Shown here in pieces: positions 36,878 through 45,433 of a stretch of 48,637 bases of DNA. The notes beneath the pieces are model-generated. The model saw only the letters and a program-made list of their open reading frames with translations. It was not told where the DNA came from and ran no database searches. This DNA comes from a virus. Within the stretch, counting starts at the first letter, position 1; every line of letters starts with the position of its first letter. The stretch covers positions 1-48,637 of IMG/VR virus record IMGVR_UViG_3300033996_001711; one strand, given 5' to 3'. Both the position numbers and the translations under genes were made by a program.

Positions 36878-38623
36878 ATGGCTGAGTTAAAAGAAGGCGT
36901 AGCAGTTGTCACGGTAGGACGCACTGCTCCAATTCCTCCTGGGCAACAAACAATGGCAACGAGTTTGCCTGTGGTGATTGCTAGTGATCAAACGCCCATT
37001 CCAGTGGAAGTGGCAAACCAGCAAATCAGCGAAGTTAGCTTGAGTTTGCTTGGCGTACCTCGTGCTGAAGTGGCGCTTGGCATCTTTGCTGATGTCACTA
37101 CTTACGACATCAACCCAAATGAATGGGCAAGTGAAGGCGGTGGTGCCACCACTCATATTCCCAATGAAAGCGCAGCCAAAGTAACTCTTGGTAGCGCCAA
37201 TACCAATAACTACCAGATCTTAAGCAGTAGGCGTTTCTTTCGTTATCAACCAGGGCGAGTGAGTGCAGCCACGTTTGGCGTGAGAAGCACAACTTCCAAT
37301 GATTCTACCGACATCAAAAAATTTGGTGCTTTCGATAAGCGCGATGGTTATTACATTGAAGTGCAGGGTGGTGGACAAACGGATTCTGCTAGCAAAGAAT
37401 TTAATTGTTACTGCGTAAGGCGCACCAGTGCCTTTGAAAGCGACGAGGCTGGCATTCGCACTCCCAATGCTTTAGACGGCGACATTGGCACGGCTGGCAC
37501 TGATTTAGTAATCGTTCGCGCTGGTCTTACTTATATCCATGCAGGTCTTTTTGATCGAAGTGTTCGCGGGGCTGGTGGAGTTAACATTGGCAGCATTGCC
37601 TCTTCAGACGGCACCACTAGCGTTTCCGGTTCGTTTATTTCAGTGGAAGCGCCTTATCGTTATACCTACGAATACCGAGTGCCGCGTAAATATTTCAGCC
37701 ATGATCGCCTTGATGGTGAAACAAAAGCTCAGTATTACGCTGACAAAACTCCAGGCCGCAATTCGTTCTCCCTGTCCATTGGAGGCACTGCATCTAATCC
37801 AACAGTTTCCTACACCAACGGCAGTTCAGTAATCAATGTCAATGGAGACATTGTTACTGATACCAGTATTTGGAACATTGACTTTTCAAAAGTGACAATG
37901 TTCAAGATTGAATATAGCTGGTATGGAGCTGTGGGCGGACATTTCTTGGCCTACGTTCCTGACGCCACCACCACGGGAGAGGCGCGATGGGCACGAATGC
38001 ACCATATACGGGCCTCCAACCAGCTTACGAGTCCTAGCCTGGCCAACCCCACTCTTCCCATCTCTTACCTTGCTCAGAAGGCTACAAGCGCCAATGAGTG
38101 TGCGCTGTACAAATACGGGGCTTCTTACTATATTGATGGTGGCGATAAGGGCACTGTTACTGCCCGCTCAGAAAGCAATGCTGCTGATCGCACCGTCACA
38201 ACAAGTGGCACCATGCTGATTGGCTTGCAAGTTAAGGAAAATATCAATTCCATCCGCAATCGAATGCAAGTGTATCCCACTCGACTGGGAGTGGGCAGCA
38301 GCGACAGGGCGGTTGTTAAGCTCATCAAACGACCAACAACTGTTTCGGGCACTCCATCGTTTACCAGTGCTGACACTCTGAGCCCTGTTAATGTCACAAC
38401 AACAAGTGGTGTAGTAACAGTAAGTGGTGGAACAAACGTAGCGACGTTTTTTGTTGGAGCTGGCGGTGTAGATATTGATTTATCTCCATACTTTGGTTAC
38501 AACAAAGACTATCTTTCCTACCCATTGACTGCAGCAACTGGCGACACTCTGTATGTGTTCGCTCAGGGCATCGGAGCCAGTGCAAGCATGAGCGCCTCCC
38601 TAACATGGGAAGAGCAAGTGTAG
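36878..38623 (+). CDS. Tail fibre/adhesin, paralogue A
   Basis: A 581-residue beta-rich fibre. Motifs shared with the next gene are FFRYQPGRVSAATFGVRSTT, VTMFKIEYSWYGAVGGHFLA, YYIDGGDKGTVTARSE and the end SMSASLTWEEQV. It starts MAELKEGVAVVTVGRTAPIP after GAGG. The DNA of the shared segments is also very similar, so the genes are recent duplicates. A third, diverged relative is at 45433. Domain role unknown; a receptor-binding or collar fibre is the best inference. Confidence 0.7.
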   Translation: MAELKEGVAVVTVGRTAPIPPGQQTMATSLPVVIASDQTPIPVEVANQQISEVSLSLLGVPRAEVALGIFADVTTYDINPNEWASEGGGATTHIPNESAAKVTLGSANTNNYQILSSRRFFRYQPGRVSAATFGVRSTTSNDSTDIKKFGAFDKRDGYYIEVQGGGQTDSASKEFNCYCVRRTSAFESDEAGIRTPNALDGDIGTAGTDLVIVRAGLTYIHAGLFDRSVRGAGGVNIGSIASSDGTTSVSGSFISVEAPYRYTYEYRVPRKYFSHDRLDGETKAQYYADKTPGRNSFSLSIGGTASNPTVSYTNGSSVINVNGDIVTDTSIWNIDFSKVTMFKIEYSWYGAVGGHFLAYVPDATTTGEARWARMHHIRASNQLTSPSLANPTLPISYLAQKATSANECALYKYGASYYIDGGDKGTVTARSESNAADRTVTTSGTMLIGLQVKENINSIRNRMQVYPTRLGVGSSDRAVVKLIKRPTTVSGTPSFTSADTLSPVNVTTTSGVVTVSGGTNVATFFVGAGGVDIDLSPYFGYNKDYLSYPLTAATGDTLYVFAQGIGASASMSASLTWEEQV

Positions 38624-38629
38624 GCATCT

Positions 38630-41011
38630 ATGACAAGTTTTTCTGAATATTATCAGGTGCCCGAGGATGCCCAGCCAGCGGGAAGCGAGCTTATTGACGC
38701 AGAATTGATTGACTTCCTAACGGGAGATTCTTTAATTGACCCTGTAGATCAAGAAGTCTTGACGGGTGACGCGAAAGGCACTTTGGTGCTCGTTGAGGAT
38801 GAAGGGCTAACTCCCGTAACGCTTAGGAATTCCACTGGAGCCAACGTTTCAGTGGATGTGGTGAATACAAGTCAAAGCGAAGTAGAAGTGAGTTTGCTTG
38901 GCATTCCTCGTAGCGAGACAGCGCTAGGGCTTTTTGATGCCGTAAATATCTATGGAGTGAATGATAAAGAGTTTTATGCGGGTCCAATTGCCGCTGGATA
39001 TGTTTATAACCAGGATCCAAGCGATTGGACTTTTGCTGATGAGTATGGCTATTTCTGGAGGCATATTCCAGCAGAAAGCGCATTGCAAGCATATTCTTTC
39101 CCACCGCCATTGAGCTTCACTTATCCAGTGGATGATAATACAGGGCGATTTCCTGGTGGACGTAGCGATGGCTCGATGACAACTTTTTGGGAAAGTAAAC
39201 GCGCCTTTCGTTATCAACCAGGGCGCGTCACTGCTTTTACTTTTGGCGTGAGGATGTCCACTGGCAGTGATTATGAAGGAGAGGTTGTGAAATGGGGCTG
39301 CAGAAATGCTGTAGGGGATGGTTATTATTTTCAGCTAGACAAGGGCGGTGATTTATTCGTAGTACGCACTTCTCCTGATTTAGGCACAGCAAAAATTGGG
39401 CGTGACAACTGGAATGGTGATCCCATTCAGCCCAATGTAGGTAGCACTGGCTGGAACTTGGACTTGTCTCGCGTGACAATGTTCAAGATTGAATTTAGCT
39501 GGTATGGAGCTGTTGGCGCTCGCTTCTTGGCGTATGTGCCAATTAATCATGATGAAGCGCGATGGGTGACGCTGCATTATTTCTTTGCGGAAAATCAGTT
39601 CCTTTTTCCCAGCCTTCGCAATCCCTTCTTAAAGCTTTTCGTAGAGGCACGCACCACTGCGGGGGCAACGTCTCCTGCATTCATCAATTTATACGGCAGC
39701 AGTGTTTACATTGATGGTGGAGATAAAGGCACTGTTACAACTGGCGCTGTAGGTCTTGATGCGCCCAAGCCGATCAATAGCACTCCTAGGGCGATTCTTG
39801 GCTTGCAAGTTAAAAGCAGCATCAATGGGGTGGAAAACAAGAAATCCATATTTCCAAACAACTTATCAGTGTATGCCACCACTGACACACGGTTTGACTT
39901 GGTCTTTCAAGGCAATGGAATTTGCGCGGGAGAGAGTTATTTTTATGGCAATGGTACGAGTATCACTGCAAATGCAGCCTCAGGCATAACTGTAATTCGC
40001 GCTGGAGCAAATACACTTACCACTCCATCGGGACAATTTTTTCCTGATGTGAGGAATGAGCTGGGAGGGGCAGTGGACTACAGAAGTGGTCGCCGCGTAA
40101 AAGTGGTTGGACCAGGCATCCTGGCCACTCATGTGGCAGCCCTTTCCGATGACTTAACTCGCATTACTACCGATGCTTTTCTTCCTGAAGGCATCACAAG
40201 TATTACGTTGGGGCGAATGAATAACTACGTTGTGAGCAGTGGATTTGTTGGGAGCGGAGTCACTCAAGGCACGATTTTTAGAACTTTTGTGAATGGCTAT
40301 GCCCGTATAGGCCTGCTACCCAATGCCTCTGGGCTCTCTTACAATCCATCATCTGACTCTGTATTATGGGTGGCGTCAGACTATCCCGCTCTTTTATTTA
40401 ACCGATTTGGGCAACTTGTTGGAGAAGCTCGTTATCCAAGCGATTATATTTGCAATCAAGCGACAGATTTTAGCATTGCATTTCCGACCAGTGGTACTAC
40501 GACCCTTAGCGCAGCAGGGCGGTCAATTACCATTTCTGGCACCAATCCATGGCCCATTCGTTTAGTGGTAGAAGCTCATGCGGACGCCGTGGTTTCGGAC
40601 GTGGTACTGGCTCAGCAACCATTGGCTGTGCGTCTATATCCTGGCAGCGGCTCTAGCCAGGCACAAACATCGTGGCCACTAAGCAGTGGCTTCACTCAAA
40701 ATGCCACTGCAGCAGGCGGCACTGATTATGTTGCCAATCATTTCGTAGATAGTCTTGCCGATCCATTGAGCGCCGCATTGGTAGACAAACAAGGCTTGCG
40801 CGTCCTAAAAGGAGGCCAGCGTGTGGCAACTTACTTTATTGCCAGTGGCGAAAGCCGTCAGTTTGATCTCAGCTCACTATTTGGTCCTGATAAGATGTTT
40901 ATAACAGGCAGTCCAGGAAGCATTGAAAGCACGGGAGCACTTTTTGTTGTTGCCACTGCTCGCACTGCATCAGGAGAGGCCAGTGCAAGCATTAACTGGG
41001 AGGAACAATAA
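38630..41011 (+). CDS. Tail fibre/adhesin, paralogue B, with a large insertion
   Basis: A 793-residue paralogue of the preceding protein: AFRYQPGRVTAFTFGVRMST, VTMFKIEFSWYGAVGARFLA, VYIDGGDKGTVTTGAV and the end SASINWEEQ. Relative to paralogue A it contains about 200 extra residues (roughly 420-690, including GVTQGTIFRTFVNGYARIGL), placed between the GLQVK block and the C-terminal beta domain. The N-terminus (SEYYQVPEDAQPAGSELIDA) is unique and acidic, perhaps a docking arm. Confidence 0.68.
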   Translation: MTSFSEYYQVPEDAQPAGSELIDAELIDFLTGDSLIDPVDQEVLTGDAKGTLVLVEDEGLTPVTLRNSTGANVSVDVVNTSQSEVEVSLLGIPRSETALGLFDAVNIYGVNDKEFYAGPIAAGYVYNQDPSDWTFADEYGYFWRHIPAESALQAYSFPPPLSFTYPVDDNTGRFPGGRSDGSMTTFWESKRAFRYQPGRVTAFTFGVRMSTGSDYEGEVVKWGCRNAVGDGYYFQLDKGGDLFVVRTSPDLGTAKIGRDNWNGDPIQPNVGSTGWNLDLSRVTMFKIEFSWYGAVGARFLAYVPINHDEARWVTLHYFFAENQFLFPSLRNPFLKLFVEARTTAGATSPAFINLYGSSVYIDGGDKGTVTTGAVGLDAPKPINSTPRAILGLQVKSSINGVENKKSIFPNNLSVYATTDTRFDLVFQGNGICAGESYFYGNGTSITANAASGITVIRAGANTLTTPSGQFFPDVRNELGGAVDYRSGRRVKVVGPGILATHVAALSDDLTRITTDAFLPEGITSITLGRMNNYVVSSGFVGSGVTQGTIFRTFVNGYARIGLLPNASGLSYNPSSDSVLWVASDYPALLFNRFGQLVGEARYPSDYICNQATDFSIAFPTSGTTTLSAAGRSITISGTNPWPIRLVVEAHADAVVSDVVLAQQPLAVRLYPGSGSSQAQTSWPLSSGFTQNATAAGGTDYVANHFVDSLADPLSAALVDKQGLRVLKGGQRVATYFIASGESRQFDLSSLFGPDKMFITGSPGSIESTGALFVVATARTASGEASASINWEEQ

Positions 41012-41568
41012 TGGCCTTCGTTGGACTCGTTGCAAATCGCAACCTTGCCGATGCGGGTAGTGCAGAAATTGCTTGGGATAATTTAGGGGCAGGCATTAGT
41101 TACACATTTAACAATGTAACAACCAGCGGAGTCGTTATCAGGGGAGCAGATATTCTGGCGATCACTGGTATTAATAGGGTTAGCGCAAGAGATTTATTAC
41201 TTCTTCAGGGACTCACTAGCAATGCCCAGACAAGGCTTAACACCATCAGTCAACAGGTGGCTTCTGGTGTTGTCCTGCAAAATAATGCACTGCTGCGAGC
41301 TTCTCCATCTTCCATCGGGAATTATTCGCTCAATGGCAATCTTTCTGCGCAAAGCATTCGTATCAATGGAGTGCCGGTGCAGTCTTTAACCACTTCACCC
41401 TTTTCTGGCGCCACTGCTATCGCTTCTGTTTTGTTGGATAATGTTATAATTTCAAGCAATTTTACTGTTCAAAATACTACTAGTCTTGGTACAATTTCGT
41501 CGCCAGAGGTAGCTATTCCGGTTGCGGATGGTGGCTACATTTATTACCTAAGAGCAGGGCAATCATGA
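41011..41568 (+). CDS. Tail fibre with NL-D...NLG N-terminal module, 185 aa
   Basis: Starts MAFVGLVANRNLADAGSAEI, then AWDNLGAGISY: an N-terminal module found in several phage fibres (N-L-x-D...A-x-x-NLG). The rest is Ser/Thr/Asn-rich beta fibre. It overlaps both neighbours (1 and 4 bp) and belongs with the next two genes, which begin with the same kind of module. Confidence 0.6.
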   Translation: MAFVGLVANRNLADAGSAEIAWDNLGAGISYTFNNVTTSGVVIRGADILAITGINRVSARDLLLLQGLTSNAQTRLNTISQQVASGVVLQNNALLRASPSSIGNYSLNGNLSAQSIRINGVPVQSLTTSPFSGATAIASVLLDNVIISSNFTVQNTTSLGTISSPEVAIPVADGGYIYYLRAGQS

Positions 41569-42905
41569 CACAGCAGTTTGGTTTTCGTGCTTCTAGGAGC
41601 CTCGCAGAGGTTGAGAATAGAGACGCATGCTGGGACAATTTAGGAATTGATAGACGCGACTTGGCGTTGCTGGTTGGGACAAGCGCTGCTGGCGTGACGG
41701 AAGGAGATTATTTCAATTGCAAAAATTTGACCACTTTTTTAGAGCCACAAATTAGTGGGCTAACAGTAAGCGCTGGATCTGGCCTGGTGGCCATGCTTGG
41801 CAAGATTAGCAAAAATGGAGATACTGGCATTGGCACACTTTCTGGCTCTACCGTCAACAACGACAGGGCTTATTACAATGCTGCATTTGATATTATTTCG
41901 GCTTCAACAAATAGCTTCTTTTCTCCTACTACAACATCTGGATACAGCGCTGGCGCTCAATACTTACTGGGCCCTGTTTCCCTGCCCAACTTAACCATTA
42001 GCGGCTTTAATTTCACAGGCGATACCAAACAGTGGTCTGAGTATTTCGTCAAATATCGCAATCACTTAAGACTAACTGATAGTGGGGGAACCCAACGTTT
42101 TTCTCCATTGTACCTAGCTCCACCCACGGTACTTGATTCAAATGTGTTGTGGCTTGACGCAGAATTTAGTGAAATAACCCTAGATGGGGATAAGGTGGGG
42201 CGATGGGAAGATGTATTACGCCGCGCTAATGCCTCGCAAGCCGAAGCAAGCTATCGCCCAACATTTGTAACCAATGACCTTGACAACAGGCCCGCTGTTC
42301 AATTTGATGGCACGGATGATTTCTTGAATATTGGCACGCTTGGGGCAACGCTTCCAACGGCAGCAACTCTTGTCGTTGTTTTTAGCCTTAGTAGCGCACT
42401 GACGACAGGGGATTCTGTTTATTCTATTGTCAGCTCATTGGCGAATATTTCCAGCTCGTGGAGAAATGGAAGTGGTAGCGGTGCATGGGGATTGTTCACC
42501 AACAGCATCATTTCTAGCTTTCCAGTTGACATGCCAGTTAATGGCACTGTAATTGCCAGCGTGCGAGCAAGTAGTGCCTATGGTCTTGAATTTAGGCTTG
42601 GCGGCATTAGACAGTCTTTCATTGCTCCTCCTTCTTATTCTTACTCCAGCGCAGGCAATTTTGTCATTGGCGTGAGTGATTCGGTGAGTCGCTCCAATGC
42701 TTTTCAAGGAAGAATTAACGCTTTGGCCTTGTTCAACGAAGTGTTGAGCGATGCTGAGCTGTTCTCGCAGGAAGAATATTTCAGGTGGAGAAATGGCTTT
42801 GTCTACAATCCAGATGCCGCTGATTTATCATTTACAAAGGTAATCCATGACGAAAGGCAGAACCAGTTTCTGTTGGAAGACAATTCTGTGTTAGAGGCTG
42901 GTTGA
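41565..42905 (+). CDS. Tail fibre with LamG-like domain, 446 aa
   Basis: N-terminal module FGFRASRSLAEVENRDACWD followed by NLGIDRRDLALL. A LamG / concanavalin-like domain occupies about residues 185-440: VLWLDAEFSEITLDGDKVGR, WEDVLRRANASQAEASYRPT, PAVQFDGTDDFLNIGTLGAT and GRINALALFNEVLSDAELFS. LamG domains bind carbohydrates, so this protein is a likely receptor-binding or glycan-binding fibre. Confidence 0.72.
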   Translation: MTQQFGFRASRSLAEVENRDACWDNLGIDRRDLALLVGTSAAGVTEGDYFNCKNLTTFLEPQISGLTVSAGSGLVAMLGKISKNGDTGIGTLSGSTVNNDRAYYNAAFDIISASTNSFFSPTTTSGYSAGAQYLLGPVSLPNLTISGFNFTGDTKQWSEYFVKYRNHLRLTDSGGTQRFSPLYLAPPTVLDSNVLWLDAEFSEITLDGDKVGRWEDVLRRANASQAEASYRPTFVTNDLDNRPAVQFDGTDDFLNIGTLGATLPTAATLVVVFSLSSALTTGDSVYSIVSSLANISSSWRNGSGSGAWGLFTNSIISSFPVDMPVNGTVIASVRASSAYGLEFRLGGIRQSFIAPPSYSYSSAGNFVIGVSDSVSRSNAFQGRINALALFNEVLSDAELFSQEEYFRWRNGFVYNPDAADLSFTKVIHDERQNQFLLEDNSVLEAG

Positions 42906-43435
42906 TTATGACTCGCGGACTGGTTCGTAAAAACAATTTAAGGGATTTGACGAATGCCGAGCAGGCCAGGACTAATCTTGGCCTGCAAAATGATGATTAC
43001 CAAAGAATTAAGGGGCTTTTTCTCTCGTCTGGCGTGAGCAATTTAGACGTACAAAAAATTGCCAACTCTTCCACTAATTTTCAAAGCCAAGTTAATGCTT
43101 CGACCGCTCTGCTTGGCACTATCACTCCTGCTCTATATGCCGACAAGGTGGGTGACACCCTTTCTGGAACGTGGACAAATAGTGGCAAGATAGGGGCCAG
43201 TGGCATTGTGGTTAGTGGCATCACTCGCCCTGGAAGCACTGATGCATTATTTTTGCGCTCTTCCCCATTGTCTTCTCTTCAAATTGAAACGGCATCAGGC
43301 GTGGTACTACCGAGTGGCTTGGTTGTGAACAACCTTACCAGTAGCGGCAATGTTGTCATTGCTTCTGGGAAAGTGGTAAATCGTACGATGGTAATTGGCA
43401 TTAGGGGGGTGCCTTATAAAATTGATCTGGCTTAG
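42902..43435 (+). CDS. Tail fibre with NL-D...NLG module, 177 aa
   Basis: MIMTRGLVRKNNLRDLTNAE followed by QARTNLGLQNDDY is a clear copy of the N-terminal fibre module (Asn-Leu-x-Asp-Leu...Ala-Arg-x-Asn-Leu-Gly). The remainder is a short beta-rich shaft (SGIVVSGITRPGSTDALFLR) ending in VNRTMVIGIRGVPYKIDLA. Overlaps the preceding gene by 4 bp. Confidence 0.6.
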   Translation: MIMTRGLVRKNNLRDLTNAEQARTNLGLQNDDYQRIKGLFLSSGVSNLDVQKIANSSTNFQSQVNASTALLGTITPALYADKVGDTLSGTWTNSGKIGASGIVVSGITRPGSTDALFLRSSPLSSLQIETASGVVLPSGLVVNNLTSSGNVVIASGKVVNRTMVIGIRGVPYKIDLA

Positions 43436-43476
43436 GCACTGATAGACTATCATTAATTCCTGTTTAGCTTGCGATT

Positions 43477-44553
43477 GTGACCAAAATTTCTCAACTTTCG
43501 TCCATTGGTGATTCACTGGCCATTGGTGATCAGTTTTTGATTAGGGACATTGACGACGCAGTCACCCCTAATAAAAGCGTCACGATTAGTGGCATGACGA
43601 GAGCGCTGGATACCGGCACGTTGCTAGCACCAGCGCTGGCCTTTGCTTCTGATAAAAATACCGGCATCTACAGCCCTGGCGCAGACACGCTGGCCTTCGT
43701 CGAAGGCGGCACCGAGGCCATGCGCATCGACAGCTCCGGCAACGTGGGAATCGGGACCACTAGCCCTACCGCACCGCTACACGTAAACGGAAATATTGCT
43801 TTAGACAATGAAGTATTAAACACGCCTAAATATATTAACTTTCGTGCTAACGCAGTTGCTACTGAATATGGCGGAATAAGGTGGTATAACTTCCAGTGGA
43901 ACACTACAATAAGAGCTTCAATAGTATCCGGGCCTGACGGATCTGTTGCCAACGGATATTTAGCATTTTGTACAGGTGTTAGCGGTAACGACGCCACCGA
44001 AAGGATGCGCATCGACAGCTCCGGCAACGTGGGGATTGGCACAACAAGCCCCAGCACATATGTTCAAGACAATGGTCTTGCAGTATACCGCAATGCAAAT
44101 AACTCTCAACCCAATTTTAGTGTAGTCAATGCAAGCGCTAGCGGTAACGCGGCATCAGTTTTACAAATACTTGGTAGCGGTGGAAGTTGTTTAATCTCGA
44201 CTACATCTTCAGGATGGACAGACTACGGTATTATTAAGAGCGCCTCTACAACTGTTGAGTCACGAAATAACTGGCTTTCATTTGGTGCGCCGAATGGTTT
44301 TATTTTTGGAACGGGCGCGACACCGTATGTAGAAAAGATGCGCATCGACAGCTCCGGCCGTGTGGGGATTGGGACTAGTAGCCCCACCACGCTGCTAGAT
44401 GTAAACGCGGACACCATTCGCGTGCGCACTGCCCGCACACCAGCATCTGCATCTGCTAGCGGCGCTACCGGCGAAATCTGCTGGGACGCCAACTACATCT
44501 ACGTCTGCACGGCGACAAACACATGGAAGCGCACGGCAATCAGCACATGGTGA
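43477..44553 (+). CDS. Tail fibre with MRIDSSGNVGIGTTSP repeats
   Basis: GTG start. The N-terminus (GDSLAIGDQFLIRDIDDAVT) is a fibre-docking type. Three copies of MRIDSSG(N/R)VGIGT(T/S)SP follow at about 43720, 44005 and 44338, separated by unrelated beta spacers. This repeat is widespread in phage fibres, including those of cyanophages, where it acts as a shaft/joint unit. The C-terminal TGEICWDANYIYVCTATNTW and TAISTW is a common trimer-forming end. The repeat DNA is GC-richer than the spacers. Confidence 0.78.
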   Translation: MTKISQLSSIGDSLAIGDQFLIRDIDDAVTPNKSVTISGMTRALDTGTLLAPALAFASDKNTGIYSPGADTLAFVEGGTEAMRIDSSGNVGIGTTSPTAPLHVNGNIALDNEVLNTPKYINFRANAVATEYGGIRWYNFQWNTTIRASIVSGPDGSVANGYLAFCTGVSGNDATERMRIDSSGNVGIGTTSPSTYVQDNGLAVYRNANNSQPNFSVVNASASGNAASVLQILGSGGSCLISTTSSGWTDYGIIKSASTTVESRNNWLSFGAPNGFIFGTGATPYVEKMRIDSSGRVGIGTSSPTTLLDVNADTIRVRTARTPASASASGATGEICWDANYIYVCTATNTWKRTAISTW

Positions 44554-44596
44554 TGTCTACCGCAAGTCAGACGGCACCTTGATGATCGCTTACTAG
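44552..44596 (+). pseudogene. Possible shifted fibre C-terminal remnant
   Basis: In the +1 frame directly over the stop of the preceding fibre, codons read DVYRKSDGTLMIAY and then TAG (44594-44596). The strikingly protein-like end suggests a cut remnant of another fibre C-terminus, or a shifted extension, rather than chance. It is short, and no start is visible. Confidence 0.3.
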
Positions 44597-44639
44597 GCAC
44601 GCTCACCCCAGCCACAGTTCACCTACCACCACCTGACCC

Positions 44640-44957
44640 ATGACTACCACCACTGAGTACACCTGGGGCATCGCCCAGATGGAGCGCCACACCGCTGACG
44701 GCTATGTTTATACCGCCCACTACACCGTGGACGCCAATGACGGCACCTATTCCGCTGGTGCCTACGGCAGTGTCGGCTTCCAGCGCCCCGAAAACTTGAT
44801 TCCTTTTTCTGATCTCACCCAGGAACAGGTGATTGGCTGGACGCAAGAAGCCCTTGGCGGTGATGAAAAGGTTGCTGAAATTGAAGCAGCTCTCCAAGGC
44901 CAGCTTGATGAGCAGCACGCTCCCACGAAAGCCGCAGGGCTTCCTTGGGCCAGTTAA
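44640..44957 (+). CDS. Small fibre-region protein, 105 aa (DUF7936-like)
   Basis: MTTTTEYTWGIAQMERHTAD continues GYVYTAHYTVDANDGTYSAG and AYGSVGFQRPENLIPFSDLT, ending in a helical region QEQVIGWTQEALGGDEKVAE. I associate this protein with a small family common in cyanophages (DUF7936, from memory); the function is unknown. No Shine-Dalgarno. Confidence 0.65.
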   Translation: MTTTTEYTWGIAQMERHTADGYVYTAHYTVDANDGTYSAGAYGSVGFQRPENLIPFSDLTQEQVIGWTQEALGGDEKVAEIEAALQGQLDEQHAPTKAAGLPWAS

Positions 44958-44982
44958 GCTTTAACTTCCTTCTCGTTTTTCA

Positions 44983-45129
44983 ATGGCAGTAAAAAGCAAA
45001 GGCGGCAGTGCAGCCCTTAAGCGCCAGCATGAGCCAGGGCCCCCTAAGACCACTTCCATTGGACAGGGCCAAAATTCGCGTCCACGCAGGCGTGGGAAAA
45101 AGCCTACAAGAGGCCAGGGAAAAGGCTGA
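44983..45129 (+). CDS. Small basic protein, 48 aa
   Basis: ATG 44983 to TGA 45127-45129 encodes MAVKSKGGSAALKRQHEPGP and then TTSIGQGQNSRPRRRGKKPT, RGQGKG. It is strongly basic, without hydrophobic core, and probably disordered. Similar short MAVKSK... proteins occur among cyanophage virion genes, to my memory. A terminator follows 17 bp later. Confidence 0.55.
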   Translation: MAVKSKGGSAALKRQHEPGPPKTTSIGQGQNSRPRRRGKKPTRGQGKG

Positions 45130-45145
45130 TTGACGGCTCACCATG

Positions 45146-45175
45146 AGGAGGCTACCATTCTGGGGCCTCCTTTTT
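45146..45175 (+). terminator. Intrinsic terminator before the 45182 gene
   Basis: AGGAGGC (45146-45152), loop of 12, GCCTCCT (45165-45171), then TTTT. Perfect 7-bp stem. The next gene's ATG is 6 nt after it. Confidence 0.75.
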
Positions 45176-45181
45176 CATGCC

Positions 45182-45433
45182 ATGCCTTTCGTCAACACCA
45201 TTTCCTTTGCCCATCGCTTTTCTGATGATGAAGCGATGGAAGGGTATTGTTCCTACAAAGAAGTTAATCACACCTATAGCGGAGATGGCGCCCAGGCGGT
45301 TTCACGAGCCTTCTTTGAATTTATGATGGCCTGCGGCTATCTTCCCCATAGCATTATTGAGGCAATGCAGGATATTAGCAGCGAGTACAAAAGAACCTGC
45401 GGCTACAATAAGGAAAAGACAATGGAAAAATAA
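45182..45433 (+). CDS. Small hypothetical protein, 83 aa
   Basis: Starts MPFVNTISFAHRFSDDEAME and contains GYCSYKEVNHTYSGDGAQAV, ending KEKTMEK. An in-frame ATG at 45143 would place the first 13 codons inside the terminator hairpin and is rejected. The sequence resembles small proteins that accompany fibre genes in cyanophages. It overlaps the next gene by one base. Confidence 0.55.
   Translation: MPFVNTISFAHRFSDDEAMEGYCSYKEVNHTYSGDGAQAVSRAFFEFMMACGYLPHSIIEAMQDISSEYKRTCGYNKEKTMEK

Noticed and set aside
43700-44420. Diversity-generating retroelement variable region
   Set aside because: No reverse transcriptase or template repeat is visible in the window; the repeats encode a conserved fibre joint.
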